Shown here piece after piece: positions 43,880-54,559 of a stretch of 64,000 bases of DNA (its first letter is position 1; each line of letters starts with the position of its first letter). This DNA comes from Eutreptiella sp. 'Long Island Sound 2002' (Eukaryota > Euglenozoa > Euglenophyceae > Eutreptiales > Eutreptiaceae). The notes beneath the pieces were generated by a model. It ran no database searches, had not been told where the DNA came from, and saw only the letters and a program-made list of their open reading frames with translations. Position numbers and translations under genes: made by a program. Location: assembly GCA_964036045.1 (NCBI GenBank), contig OZ038382.1, positions 131,936,556 through 132,000,555 of the forward strand. The letters are read 5' to 3'.

Positions 43880-45260
43880 TTCTCATCTGTCTGCTCTTTG
43901 CTTATCTTTTTCCTCATCTTCCTCTTCAGCACTTTTTTCTTTTTGCGCAGGTTCCTGTTCCTCCTCTTCTTCCTCCTCCTCTTCTTCTTCCTCTGCTTCT
44001 TCCTCCTTTCTCTCGCGTGTCTTGCTTGCCTGCTTGGTCTCTCGTCACCTTGGTCGCCCCAGCGCCCGCATGCCGACGACCGCATCACTATGTGCCTTTG
44101 TGACCATGAGCACCAGCCACCGAGTCTTTGCCACCGGCTCCTCCTTCCGGGTCTTGCTCATGCTTCACTGCCGACTTGGGTAGGTACTGCAGTACCTCAA
44201 CTCCATGTCCAGCTTGACGGGCATAAACACCGGTTCAGGGCCGGCCGCCATGCTCCTCCTCATGTCGGGGGCCCGTCCATTGCGCCTCGCCACAACCGCC
44301 ATTATCGCCTCCTTGGTCAGCGCTGGGTACCCGCACGGCCGCAGTCCTTCTTGCAAGGTCTTCTCCGCAGTGCTGACGATCTACGGGCTCTTGGGGACGT
44401 ACTTGCCCCGTCTCTTCGACTACGCCTGCAGCCATTCTAGCGTGGAACGCTCTTCTTCCCGGTGCTCCTCCGTCATGGACTTGTCCTTGTCGAAGAGGTC
44501 GCCGGGTTCGGGAATCTTCCACTCGTTCGTGGGCTTGTAATGAACGCGCTGGCGGCACCGTCACGTACGAGCAGTGCTGCTTTTGGGCCAACTTCTACAG
44601 CCAGGGCCCCTACACGGCATGCACAATGAATCCGGCTCGCTGAAAACTCACTACCAGGTCGTGCAATGGCTGCACGAGCAGCGCTTCCCCAAGCAACTCC
44701 TCCTCGCCCTCCCGGTGCACAGCCACCACAAACGAGTGGCAGCTGGGATGAGAGCGGCGGGGGGGCCATTCATTGCGAAGGTTGTGGTATGCCACAGGAA
44801 AATGGGGCATGTGGCCGGTGCGCCCTGCAGGCAACCAGTTCCTCATGGCCCCTTGCAGCTTGTGCAGCGACCGCCTCCTTTCCACATACTCGGCCAAGGC
44901 GGTGTTGGAACTTTGCAGCAGTCTGCGCCTATGCGCGCCTGAGGGGGCGTGCAGGATGCCGACATGGTCGACCCACCTTGTGGCCAGTGTCACCGCTTGC
45001 TCCCATTCTGATTCCCTGCTCCATGTCATCCATTGCATCTCATCCTCCGCTGCTTGCCTCTTGTACCGCCGCTTCAGGCCTTCGAAGAGCTTCTTGTCCT
45101 CTGCCTTTCTTGCTTCCCTCTCTCTCTCTACTCCTTCTCTCTCTCTGTCCGTCTTCATACGGCATTTTGTTGTGGGTCTGACGATGCATGTTCGTACTCG
45201 GCTGGCAATTGTGTCCAACTCCTCCTACTCCACCGGACTGTCCGTCAGTCCGCCACAAGT
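43880..45260 (-). pseudogene. Charged helical protein remnant with glutamate-rich end
   Basis: One minus-strand reading can be followed with breaks: LTDSPVE, TAG (45,225), EELDTIASRVRTCIVRPTTK, EREARKAEDKKLFEGLKRRY, KRQAAEDEMQWMTWSRESEW, EQAVTLATRWVDHVGILHAP and LAEYVERRRSLHKLQGAMRN, to a stop at 44,610. Further on are RVHYKPTNEWKIPEPGDLFD, KDKSMTEEHREEERSTLEWL, two TAGs (44,420 and 44,381), EGLRPCGYPALTKEAIMAVV and PVKLDMELRYCSTYPSRQ ending TGA (44,165). Separately 44,040-43,890 reads as TKQASKTREREEE-like acidic repeats. A coiled-coil, highly charged protein; family unknown. Confidence 0.5.
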
Positions 45261-45472
45261 GGTTGGCCCACAGATGAGCGGGGCGCCTTCTTCATGCCGG
45301 GTTCCTCCCTCCGCGCCCCTGGTGGGGGTCCTGGTGTGCTCCAATTCTTTTGTGTCCATATTCCGTATCCCTTCGTTGCCTTCTCACCTCATGGCTGATC
45401 CGCGACATGTCCCTTCGTTGGTTGCTGTTCCTGTACTTGCGGCTGGTCCGTAGCATGTGCCTTCTCCCCCTG

Positions 45473-46258
45473 CTATGCCTCTGCCGCTGCCTCTGGTGCA
45501 CTCTCCTGTCCCTGCAGCCTTTCGTGTATACGTATAAAATGGCCGGTATCCCATGCTGCGGTCATGGTTCCAGAAATGTAATAATACACCGATGGTGTGT
45601 TCTCATTCGTCGCTCGGTCCCTTGCTGTTGTGACACTAAAATGGATGGGCTTACCGTCTTTGGTCACCATCCCTGCCGATTCCACTGTGGCAGTACGGTA
45701 CTCTTTCGTGTACTCCCTCCTCCACTCACCCTCCGCTAACTCCGTCCAACTGGGGCAATTCCACATTTCCTGGGGACACTCCAGTCGCTCGCATCCGGTG
45801 GTGGTGGGCCGCCTTCCTTGTCTTCGCTGTCCTGCCTTCTTTTTTGCCTCCCGTGGCGCTTGCGGCTTTGCTTTCTTTGTTCCCGGTGCCTCTGCTGAAT
45901 GCTTTGGTGCCTTCTGGGGCGCTTGCGGCTTTGCTTTGTTTGTTGGTGCTCCCTTTGCTGGTTCCTTTGATGGCTACTTTGCTGCCTCCTTCCGCGGTTG
46001 CGGCTTTCATTCCTTTGGCGATGCTGCCTGTGCTAGCTGTTTTGCTGCCTCCTTCGGCGCTTGCGGCTTTGCTTCCTTTGGCGCTGATCCCGCTGGGTGC
46101 TTTGTTGACTCCTTTGGCGCTTGCAGCTTTGCCTCCTTTGGCACTGGAGCTGCCTCTGTTGCCTGTTTTGCTACCTCCTGTTGTGCCACCTCTGCTGCTT
46201 GAGCTTCTGCCTCCCTTGGTTTCTTTGGTGCCTCTTCCGGTTGCAGCTTGGGGGCCAT
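45473..46258 (-). pseudogene. Lys/Ala/Pro-repeat protein with a globular C-terminus
   Basis: ATG at about 46,258: MAPKLQPEEAPKKPREAEAQ, then imperfect repeats of PKEAKPQAPKEAAK that recall linker-histone-type tails. The same frame continues through TGA (46,007) and TAG (45,974): KPQPRKEAAK, PSKEPAKGAPTNKAKPQAPQ, then a compact end ECPQEMWNCPSWTELAEGEW, RREYTKEYRTATVESAGMVT, KDGKPIHFSVTTARDRATNE and SVYYYISGTMTAAWDTGHF. By internal repeat alignment the TAG takes the place of a CAG (Gln) codon in the neighbouring repeat. DNA or chromatin binding is an inference from the basic repeats. Confidence 0.6.
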
Positions 46259-46317
46259 CCCGTCAACGCCTCGCTTGTCAGCAATACATGTGTCTGCACA
46301 AAAGCAGTCAAAAAGGC

Positions 46318-46435
46318 CCAAGTGTCCAACTTGACCCTCACGGTTCTCCGAGGGCTCGTTCCCCATGGTCCCAATTTCTTTTGCAGTGGCTGCGGTGCCC
46401 CGTGGGGTACACATAATGCCCTCACCACGGGGGCG
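46318..46435 (+). repeat. Dispersed repeat, left of the 46.8-47.8 kb gene
   Basis: Contains CGGTTCTCCGAGGGCTCGTT, CCCCATGGTCCCAATTTCTT and GGGGTACACATAATGCCCTC. Near-identical sequence lies at 48,175-48,265 and, more diverged, 48,425-48,505, in the same orientation. Confidence 0.88.
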
Positions 46436-46484
46436 GCCGCCAGCCAATGTGTGACCCCGAGGGGTGTTCGACAGTTTGGGGGGC

Positions 46485-46560
46485 TGTGGGGGGGGGGGGG
46501 GACCCCCACCCCCCTCCGAAGGGGGTGGGGGACCCCTCCCCCCCCCCTTGGTTGACCCAA
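46485..46560 (+). repeat. G/C-run inverted repeat
   Basis: A run of 14 G followed by ACCCCCACCCCCCTCC, GAA, GGGGGTGGGGGACCCC and a further C run: a near-perfect hairpin built of homopolymers. A smaller similar structure is at 47,978-48,005. Confidence 0.8.
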
Positions 46561-46811
46561 ACCCAAAACCTTTTCCGGCAGGCCCCGTCCAAGCGCGGAA
46601 ACACACAAAGCTAACAAGATGCACTGTGAATGGTCATTGTTTTGCTGCACTGCAGCACTTTCAGAGTAGTATTGAATGTTGCCTTGAGTTCGCCCAAAGG
46701 CCTCTCCTTCCCCTTGTCACAAACCACAGACATATATGTAGAGAAGCGAAGGGAGCCACAGACATAGAGAGAGAGAGAGAGAGAGAGAGAAGCGAAGGGA
46801 GGGGAGGGGCC

Positions 46812-47837
46812 TCAAGCTTCGGAATCATCCTCCCACTCGTCGCGTGCCCTCTTGCCGGTACTCTTGGGGCGAGCACGCTTCTTTGGCCGGGCTCCTTGTG
46901 CTCTTGTGACCCGGCAGGCCGCCGGCCCATCAAACATGGATTCCGATGGCACATAGTCACTAGTGCCTGACGGGTCACTACTGCTGGAGGATGCACTCGT
47001 ACCGGAGGAGGCATTGGTGGACGAGCTGCTGCTACTACTACTGCTACTGCTACTACTACCTTGGTTTGGCCCAGAGAGAAGAGCAGCACAGCCGTACAGC
47101 GAATGAATTACCAACAAAAGGAAACGTCAAACGTTGAGTGTACGGAGTGTACAGGGCGCTACAATGTGTACACATGGACACGGCACCTGATAAAGCCGAA
47201 GAACTGCAGGCACGTTCTGGTTGTCCTTTGGATTGAGCGTGCTCTTGGTCAACACAACCTTTGCCTTGGAAGCCAAATGCATGAGCGAATCCTGCGAGAT
47301 AACCGTGTCGCCAACCTTCATGGTACGTGCCCCAATCAGTACACCACGAATACGCTTGTCGATGTGGCGGCGATCAGCGTTGGTAGTCGCCCCGAAATGG
47401 GTTACAGTGACGTCACAGAGAGGCAAACGGGGAGAAAAGTCGACGGGCTTCTGGTCGAATGAGGCAAAGCACTTCATGCGGCGGGCATCACCATCGCTGT
47501 TCAATGTGGCAATTGGCCCAAAAACTGGAGCCAAAGGTTCCCACATACGAAAAAGGTCCCGGAAGCTCTGAGCCTCATCCTCCGCCGTAAATCTGTTGCA
47601 CGTCAACTTGAAGCCGATTGGCACCATTGCATGCATTTCACGGCTGTGACGCGCAACACCACAAATGGAGACATGCCGGGCTAAATGCCAATCCCCGTTG
47701 GACAGATGCTTCATGACGTTGATGACGCTCTGAATGCCGGTGTATGGGATACGCTCCTTGACGCAGTCACACAATCCGACAAAGAGTGTGGCTACATAAC
47801 CTTTTTTGTGCTTTTCAGCCATTTTTGAATTCTCCAC
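46812..47837 (-). CDS. Two-exon gene: globular N-terminus, serine tract, nuclear-localisation-like tail
   Basis: Start at or near 47,837 (ATGGCTGAAAAGCAC is at 47,822). 218 codons read cleanly: KKGYVATLFVGLCDCVKERI, TGIQSVINVMKHLSNGDWHL, ARHVSICGVARHSREMHAMV, DQKPVDFSPRLPLCDVTVTH, RRHIDKRIRGVLIGARTMKV, SKAKVVLTKSTLNPKDNQNV, PAVLRLYQ, then donor CAG|GTGCCGTGTC (about 47,188). A second exon (about 47,060-46,812) has more than 12 serines, GTSDYVPSESMFDGPAACRV, RAQGARPKKRARPKSTGKRA and RDEWEDDSEA before TGA. The block near LTKSTLNPKDNQNVPAVLRL faintly recalls the end of P/Kolobok-type transposases, but I would not assign it. Flanked by the direct repeats at 46.3 and 48.2 kb. Confidence 0.6.
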
Positions 47838-48039
47838 AAAATTCTGAGTATTTTGAGGATAGACACATAGGGTGGAACAAGAAAAATTCCCCCTGCCGTA
47901 TGCCTAAAACAAAATCTCCGGCGCCTCCGGCGCCGACAAAGCACCTTGTTCCGTGCGACAATTTTGGGGTCCGTAGAGGGGGGGGGTCCCCCCCCCCCCT
48001 TTGGGGTCGGGTCCTGACCAGGAGCGCCCCCCGTGGCCC

Positions 48040-48548
48040 TCACTTCAACTTGACCTCCCCATTAGCAGAGCACAACACGTCAAATGCCATCAGTAAGCAT
48101 TGCACGGGTTTTCACTCTACCAACTGGACGCAATGTAAGCAAAAAAAGGCAATAAACCCCCCAAAGCGTCCAACGTGACCCTCACGGTTCTCCGAGGGCT
48201 CGTTCCCCATGGTCCCAATTCCTTTTGCATTGGCTGCCGTGCCCCCTAGGGTACACATAATGCCCTCACTTCAACTTGACCTCCCCATTAGCAGTGCACA
48301 ACACGTCAAATGCCATCAGTTACTAGTGCACGGGTTTTCACTCTACAAACGGGATGCATTGCAAGCAAAAAAAGGCAATAAACCCCCCCCCCAAAGCATC
48401 GAACGTGTCCCTCACACAGTCATAGTCCTCCGACTTCCCGTCCCTAATGGTCCCGATTCCTTTTGCAGTGGCTGCGGCGCCCCCTGGGGTACACATAATG
48501 CCTTCACTTCAACCCGACCTCCCCATTAGCAGAGCACAACACGTCACA
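48040..48548 (+). repeat. Tandem repeat of 222-239 bp, about 2.2 copies
   Basis: Units start CCCTCACTTCAACTTGACCT at 48,040 and 48,263 and a third is cut off at 48,548. Each includes AGCACAACACGTCAAATGCC, a poly-A run (GCAAAAAAAGGCAATAAAC) and the GGGTACACATAATG end. Part of the unit is also at 46,318. Confidence 0.92.
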
Positions 48549-48814
48549 CATGGCAACCCGGGACGTGGCTTGTGGCCTCCAGGAGCCGGGGCAAACCTGG
48601 CGGTCTGTTCGAACGAGCATTGGGGGCTCCCTCGACGTGCCTTCCGCCCGTGTCGCAGCTGGGCAGGTACCCAGCGTTGTTCAGTGCTTGCAACATCTTG
48701 GGCCCCCCAACGCCCAATGCTGCGAGCGTGGCAGCATCCCGGTCGTGGGCATCCTAGGGTTGCACGCTCCAGGCATCCCATAGGTGCCCCAACACTTTGG
48801 CGGGGGCCCACGCG

Positions 48815-49888
48815 GCCTGCAAAAACCTACTGCGGGACGCCCAGCAAGCGAACGGTCGTCTTCCGCAATGGCAACAGCAAGCGCCTTGTAGGTCTCTCAA
48901 TGTTGCCGGAACTTCTGCAGGTCCTCCTGCAACTAGCCAAGGGTCTCCTGGGCAATGTACCCGGTGTCGTTGGCCTCGTTGAGGCGGCGGGACAGCACCT
49001 GGGGCCCTTGTCGGTAATGGGACTCCGTGTTCTTTGGATCAATGGCGGTGTTCATCTAGCTGTTCAGCCTAGGCGCATGCTTCCCGGATAGCAAATCGAG
49101 GCACGGCAGACAAGGGCCATAGTGGCCCGCTCTGTTGTCCCAACGACCATCTGTGAGGCAATCCAGAGCGAATAGCCCTCGGCGGTCGCGTAACTCCCAA
49201 GGGGGCTTCTCGTAGTTGTCCCGCATGACAGGGTACATCCGCCCAAGCCGCTGCAGGGTGCGAGCTTCCCTAGGGAGAAATCCGCGACACTTGCGCCCGC
49301 GAAGAGGAATCGGAGCCTGAAGGTCAAGGTCCAACTCCTTTGCAGAGTCTACATACAGGTCTAGCACCTGGGAAGTGGGCCCGAGCTCTGCTACAGCGGC
49401 TGCACTAGCTGCGGCCAATGTAGATGCGAGCCGGACAGCCCCCGGGAGCCGCGGTTATTTGTCTGCGTGGATGAGCGTTCTCAATAGGGAAGTAATTGAG
49501 CTAACACTACCCTGAAAGAACTCCGCCACTACTTTGCCGTACCACACCCCATCGGTATGATGGGTACCCGAGCATTGGATGCTAAATGCCTTGCTCTCTG
49601 GGGTCTGCACTATGGGCAGGACCTTGCCACACAGGCACCGCCACTTCTTCGTCGGGATGTCCCGGTTGTGCCACGGTGCGACAACGTTAATGGGAGGCAA
49701 GGAGGCGGAAGATGCACGCATATCAGCCATCGTAAGGAAGTGCAAGATTTTATGGTATGTGCAACAAAAACGGGTAGGAGGGGGTCCAACGGCAAGGCTC
49801 GCACTGCCGCAATGTCCAGGAGCCTCCACAGGCCATTCGTACAACCACACAGCCCGGTGACACTCCAGCACAGCACGAATGAGCACAA
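48815..49888 (-). pseudogene. Unknown protein with CLCGK motif, four in-frame stops
   Basis: A single minus-strand frame: MADMRASSASLPPINVVAPW, TKKWRCLCGKVLPIVQTPES, SIQCSGTHHTDGVWYGKVVA, TSLLRTLIHADK, TAA (49,455), PRLPGAVRLASTLAAASAAA, SQVLDLYVDSAKELDLDLQA, REARTLQRLGRMYPVMRDNY, RRGLFALDCLTDGRWDNRAG, LLSGKHAPRLNS, TAG (49,056), MNTAIDPKNTESHYRQGPQV, RRLNEANDTGYIAQETLG, TAG (48,933), LQEDLQKFRQH, TGA (48,897), ETYKALAVAIAEDDRSLAGR. About 330 codons remain in register, so decay is by point changes only. The CLCGK/C spacing could be a zinc ribbon. Family unknown. Confidence 0.6.
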
Positions 49889-49899
49889 TCAAGCAAGAT

Positions 49900-50835
49900 T
49901 TGGGCAACTATTTTGCAGATGTGAAACCAGAATCAGTCCCTTACCTTCCCATTAACCACGTGTCTACCCAGACCGCCCAAGCCCACTTCGGAACGGACGA
50001 ACAACGTATGTGCAATACGCACAAGTGTGGACGGTGCCCCCGGGGGCCCCTCTTTGGGCAGAACGCCATGAAAAAAAAGAAGAAGAAGGTACTGCCCAAA
50101 CAGGGGATCTCTAGATTGCGGCATAGCTGCAGTGGCAGCTCTAAGCTTCCAAGCTTAGGGAGAGTTACCCTGTTCAATGAACCGTCCACCACGACCGCCA
50201 ACGCCGCAATCACTCGGGGGCGATTGGCTTTGCGCCAGTATCATGCAGTTTTTCAACCCCAACAGCGGTCCCCAAAACACCCCAACCAACCGGGAAGTTT
50301 TCCAACTTTGGGTGTTTTTTTTTTCAACCGCGAGACTTGTCCCCTCCCTAGTGGGTTGAAATTTCGCCTGCCGTGGTAAATTGTTTCTCGCCCCCCCTCT
50401 GGTGGGCGGTACTGCGTTGTAGGCGGGCAATATGAGGGGTCGGGCGGGTAGCTGGTGGCCTGTGGTTTTTCGGGGGGTTGATTTGTTCCCTGATGTGGTG
50501 CCGGTAGGGGGTGTTGAGGGGGAGCATCAGAGTGGTATTGCTGGGTGGGCACACTCTGTGTGTGGTGGTGGCGTGGGTACTACTATAATGCTTGGATTTG
50601 GTGCAGGGCCATGAGGCAACGGATACTGGGCTCGCATACGCCCCCGTGTCACAGGCGCATGGTCATCACCACACAGTTCAGTGTTTTGCCTTGCTGCACT
50701 GCAGCGCAGACCAGTTCTGTACCACTCCAGGTGGCTTTTGATTGTGCTTTGGCCTTCGCCATCTGTACATGTGGGTCAGCTCGCACCCACCACCCTCCCA
50801 CAGTGCCGGTTAGTCTCTAACCCTTGCTCTGCGGG

Positions 50836-50879
<44 letters not shown>

Positions 50880-51370
50880 CTTCGCCCACTCTCTCCCACT
50901 CCGTGACTCGACTGCTCATTTGGTGCAGGGGGGGGGGGGTACGAAAAAGTTGTTTTGATACCGGGTGGGATATTTTTTTCGGGGGGACCATGCTAGGGGG
51001 GTACGAAAAAGTGGGTCCTACAGAGAAAACTTTTTCTTCCCATGTTGCACGTACCACACATAATCACGGTGTTCCCACCAAATAACATGCCTGTGCTACT
51101 CGTTGGCATTCCTCTGTCTGGCTATTTGGTCCAACATGCCATTTGCAACATGAAGCCGTCGGTGGCCCCTTCTCTATGGCTTGCTTGGCAGCACAACGGC
51201 ACGAACCAGCAAAGAACATGCATTGCCGAGACGGGTGGTATTGATGTTTAAGGGCACAGAGGCCGCCGAGTACTCCCGGCTACGCATCGGGTCGTAGCGC
51301 CCCACCCTGGCCTCTTGTCGGCGGTAAGAGTCCCCATGCACACTACATGGGGCGAGAACCCGGGCAAGCA
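49900..51370. other. Region without a supportable gene; microsatellite and shared motifs
   Basis: Holds a (TC)n run (50,838-50,877), G runs, and the words GGGGGGTACGAAAAAGT (50,933 and 50,997) that recur near 54,650. 50,310-50,350 resembles 41,565-41,612. Short frames on both strands are not convincing. Confidence 0.5.
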
Positions 51371-51374
51371 ACCG

Positions 51375-51640
51375 GTGGACCCCGCGTGGGTACAATCGCC
51401 CGTCATGGCCGTTCAGTAGGTGCTCCAAGTCTACCGTGGACCCCACAACGTCAATCTTCCCACCCGGCCGTTCCAGTTTCCTTGGCGTTGTGTACATGTC
51501 CATTGCCTTACAGTGCTAGGTGATGGACCCCGCGTGGTTCCGTGGGTTCGTCGTGGCCGTTCAACGGGTGCCCCATGTCCGTCGTGGACCCCACGACACC
51601 CATCTTTCCACCCGGCCGGTTCACCGGCTATCAAAGCATG
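51375..51640 (+). repeat. Direct repeat pair of about 110 bp
   Basis: GTGGACCCCGCGTGGGTACA, then ATGGCCGTTCAGTAGGTGCT and CCACCCGGCCGTTCCA at 51,375-51,475 match GATGGACCCCGCGTGGTTCC, then GTGGCCGTTCAACGGGTGCC and CCACCCGGCCGGTTCA at 51,521-51,623, spaced about 147 bp. Confidence 0.8.
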
Positions 51641-51694
51641 GACACGTCGAAGCCCTGGTGCCAAGGTATGGCACATGCCCCACAATGACTTGCC

Positions 51695-52022
51695 TTGGAG
51701 ATCCAAGCCATGCCACACAATGGAGATCCAAGCCGGTTCACACAATGGAGATCCAAGCCGGTTTACACAATGGAGAACCAAGCCGGTTCACACAATGGAG
51801 AACCAAACCATGGAGATCGAAAGCCGGTTCACACAATGGAGGTTTCAGCCGGTTCACGAAATGGAGGTTCAAGGCGTTCCACACAATGAAGATCCAAAGC
51901 CGGTACACATAATGGAGATCCAAGCCGGTTCACACAATGGAGATCCAAGCCGGTTCACAGGATGGAGATCCGAGCCGGTTCACACAATGGAGATCCAAGC
52001 CGGTTCACACAATGGAGATCAA
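51695..52022 (+). repeat. 25-bp minisatellite, about 13 copies
   Basis: Unit CACACAATGGAGATCCAAGC followed by CGGTT, with variants (GAGAACCAAG, GAGGTTTCAG, CACGAAATGG, GATCCGAGC). It begins immediately after the direct repeat pair. Confidence 0.95.
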
Positions 52023-52079
52023 AATTACCTCACAAGACTTTAGTGGGAATCCCGGAGGGGGCGACCCCTCGGTTCTGGA

Positions 52080-52260
52080 CACCAACTACCCCCCCCCCCC
52101 CCCCAACTAACTGTTGGCCGGAGGCCCCTTGGGCCGGGGGGGGGGGGGGGGGGGCATTGGAGGGGGGGTCTAGAAGTGGGGATGGGGGGGGGGCTCCGGG
52201 AGGGTCGTTTGGGGGGCCCGGCAATTCTCTCAAGCCTCCCCCCTCCCCGGTGAAAAACAC
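52080..52260. repeat. Long C and G homopolymer cluster
   Basis: A run of 15 C (52,089), a run of about 18 G (52,137) and several G8-G9 runs within 180 bp. The element AACTGTTGGCCGGAGGCCCC (52,108) has a relative at 53,178 (AGTGTTGGCCGAAGGCCCC). Confidence 0.8.
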
Positions 52261-52352
52261 GTAAAGAAAGGAGAGGCACCCCCCCCGAACCAAGGCTTGA
52301 AGCAAGGGCACCCCCACATTGCCTACGCTATGTCAACGTGTGCGTGCATGTT

Positions 52353-52369
52353 CGTGTGTGTGTGTGTGT

Positions 52370-52405
<36 letters not shown>

Positions 52406-52406
52406 C
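52353..52406 (+). repeat. TG dinucleotide microsatellite
   Basis: About 25 TG units with GC interruptions (GTGTGCGTGTGCGTGTG). A second, shorter TG run is at 59,037-59,062. Confidence 0.97.
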
Positions 52407-52796
52407 TGTGGGAGGACATATGCTTACAAATGCGGCAAATCTGTTGGTTTACTTTGCAATGGTGTCTTATGGCCCTACAACGCTAGGGTTGAGGCCACAC
52501 AACGAAAATCTACACCTCGAAGAGTGTAGTGAGTGGGTGCAGTTTCCATGCTTCCTACACACAAACACAGAACACCAAGCGGGGGGTATTTTCGGAATCA
52601 TTTTCCATACTTCATGATGCAAGAAAGCACTCATGAGTGGGGGGGGGCTGTGGAAGGACTAGGGCCACGGAGGGGGGGTCCGGGAGGGTCGGTTGGGAGG
52701 GGGGGGGTCCAGGTGGGGTGATTTGGGGTGTTGGGCTGGGGGGGGCACAAGCTCCCCTCACCTCCTCTTGCCCTCCCTCTAACCATAGCATCATCA

Positions 52797-53065
52797 TAAA
52801 CCTAACCCTAACCTTTGCAGCCAGTTGGTTTGGCCACGCCAGCCATGTTGATTGGGTTGAACAAGATCCCCACAATTGCATGTATTCAGGGCTGCTTTTA
52901 CCACATCATTGCTCTCCATTTTGGACCCCAACATTCACTCTGACCCTAGCCTAGGGTGAGAGCCAAGGCTAGGGTTAGGGATAGGGTTAGGGATAGGGTT
53001 AGGTGTAGGGATAGGAGTAGGCTGAGGGTTGGGGGTGGGTGTTAGAGTCAAGGTTGGGTTTAAGG
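52797..53065 (+). repeat. Telomere-like repeats, C-strand then G-strand
   Basis: CCTAACCCTAACC at 52,801-52,813 and, 140 bp on, AGGCTAGGGTTAGGGATAGG followed by GTTAGGGATAGGGTTAGG and degenerate relatives to about 53,065. Between them is CCCTAGCCTAGGG. The tracts face outwards (CCCTAA then TTAGGG), which is not the arrangement of a simple end-to-end telomere fusion. Confidence 0.75.
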
Positions 53066-53271
53066 ATAGTGTTGGGGTGCAAATTGGACAAAACTTTCCT
53101 TAGGGCACCTTTGGAGTTCATGGAGCATCGGGCGCCTGTGGCGCCCGTGGACACGTGAGGGCTACACCTTTGGCAACTAAGTGTTGGCCGAAGGCCCCTA
53201 GGGGGGGGGGGGTTGTCGTCCTAGGACCTGCGGAGTCCTCCCCCCCCCCCGTGGTGGGAATCCCTTCCAAA

Positions 53272-54300
53272 TTACATGGCCTTTGTCTTCTTTCGAGCTT
53301 TATCTTCAACGGAAGGCTCACCTTTAGCCGGCTAGGCCTTCTTTGTGGTGCACTTTTTATATGAGGTGCCAGCATTTACCGCTGCAGCACTGAAGCTGGA
53401 TGAGGAGCTAGATGATGAGGATGCGTTGGAGCTTGAGGTGGAGGAGTTGGAGTCTGAGGCATCAGAGGCACCCGAACTAATGCCCACTTTTTGCTCATCA
53501 GAATTTGAGGCCTCTGATCTGATGTGTCGATTATAATCAAGATCAGCCATGTCTTGGGTTGCCATAGCTGGCTTGGCGTCTTGGTCGCCTAGGCGCAACG
53601 CCTGTTGCCGGCATACATCCTCTTCGGTCTGATCCGCTTTGGCCACCGCCTACCGTTGTAATTTCGACTCACCGCGGAGTTTTTTGCTAGTTTTCACGTC
53701 CTTCTGCCATTTGGCAGCACGTGCTACCTTTTGGGTTGCATTGGTGGCGGTTTCCCCTACCTCGAAAGCGCGTTGCTCAGCCGGGGACAGCCGCCACACT
53801 TCTTGCTCCGAGGAAGAGGCTGCAAACTTGGAGTGGTCTTCATCCACCTTCATGTGCGGCTCTATATTGTATCGGAGCACCCCATCAAGACATCCTGGTA
53901 AGGGGCACTTGTTTGGCTCATTGTGTACAACTGGTTTACGCAATGATGCCAGTGGCGTAGTAGTGGATATGCCCGGCGTAAATCGTTTGCATCTTTGATT
54001 CCAAATGGCAGCACTTTCGGACAAAGTGGGGGTGGCAGTGGCAATTGTGCAGGCACAATCCATTGCTCGGTAATTGGGATGCTTTTCGCCGTAGGCATGG
54101 TAGGAGTCGATTACGGGCTGGGATTCCCACTCAACCGTTTTGCCAGGGAAAAAGTCAACAATGTGCGTTCCCGTGGTTGAAGGGGTTGGTTCTTTTGCAT
54201 GAAGCGCAAGTGTTGCTAGCCGGTCTTGCAACGTTGCTCAAACGTGCTACTGCTTGGCCACGCTGATTTGGACAACTTTTTCCCGCAAAAGCAAAACCAA
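53272..54300 (-). pseudogene. Serine-rich protein with lysine-rich tail, in-frame stops
   Basis: One frame from about 54,300: LLLREKVVQISVAKQ, TAG (54,247), HV, TGA (54,238), ATLQDRLATLALHAKEPTPS, THIVDFFPGKTVEWESQPVI, YHAYGEKHPNYRAMDCACTI, CPLPGCLDGVLRYNIEPHM (Cys/His arrangement that could bind zinc), KFAASSSEQEVWRLSPAEQR, SKKLRGESKLQR, TAG (53,650), AVAKADQTEEDVCRQQALRL, NRHIRSEASNSDEQKVGISS, a serine tract, SYKKCTTKKA, TAG (53,332), PAKGEPSVEDKARKKTKAM and TAA (53,272). The readable lysine-rich tail beyond the last TAG shows the frame was once longer. Same composition theme as the exons at 17.6 and 46.8 kb. Family unknown. Confidence 0.6.
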
Positions 54301-54559
54301 TGGTCACCAGTAGAAGCATTGTAAGCCTTTGCTACCTGTGCTATTGCTACCATTCCTGGAAAATGGGAAGGTCATGTTGATCAATTGTACCCCAAGCCAA
54401 AACTCTTGGGGCCCCACGGCCAGCAGCCTCGCTTTGTGGTGGCTCAAAATTTGGGCCAACAGGGATATGCAAGGGTACCAAATTTGTACCGGCAAAATAG
54501 GGAATATTTGGGGTCCTCAAAGCATTACTTAGGCTACGCTTACACAATATGACAAAGCA

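Noticed and set aside
43880-44100. A plus-strand transmembrane-like, Leu/Phe/Ser-rich frame
   Set aside because: Antisense of a glutamate-rich minus-strand segment (CTTCTTCCTC runs); hydrophobicity is an artefact of pyrimidine-rich sequence.
45595-46200. A plus-strand Phe/Ala/Cys/Gly-rich frame
   Set aside because: Shadow of the Lys/Ala/Pro repeats on the minus strand.
47127-47837. Assignment as a P/Kolobok-type transposase
   Set aside because: Only one short segment is reminiscent; no catalytic residues could be placed, so it was left as unknown.
52797-53065. True chromosome end or telomere fusion
   Set aside because: Tracts are short, degenerate and face outwards, and sequence continues on both sides.
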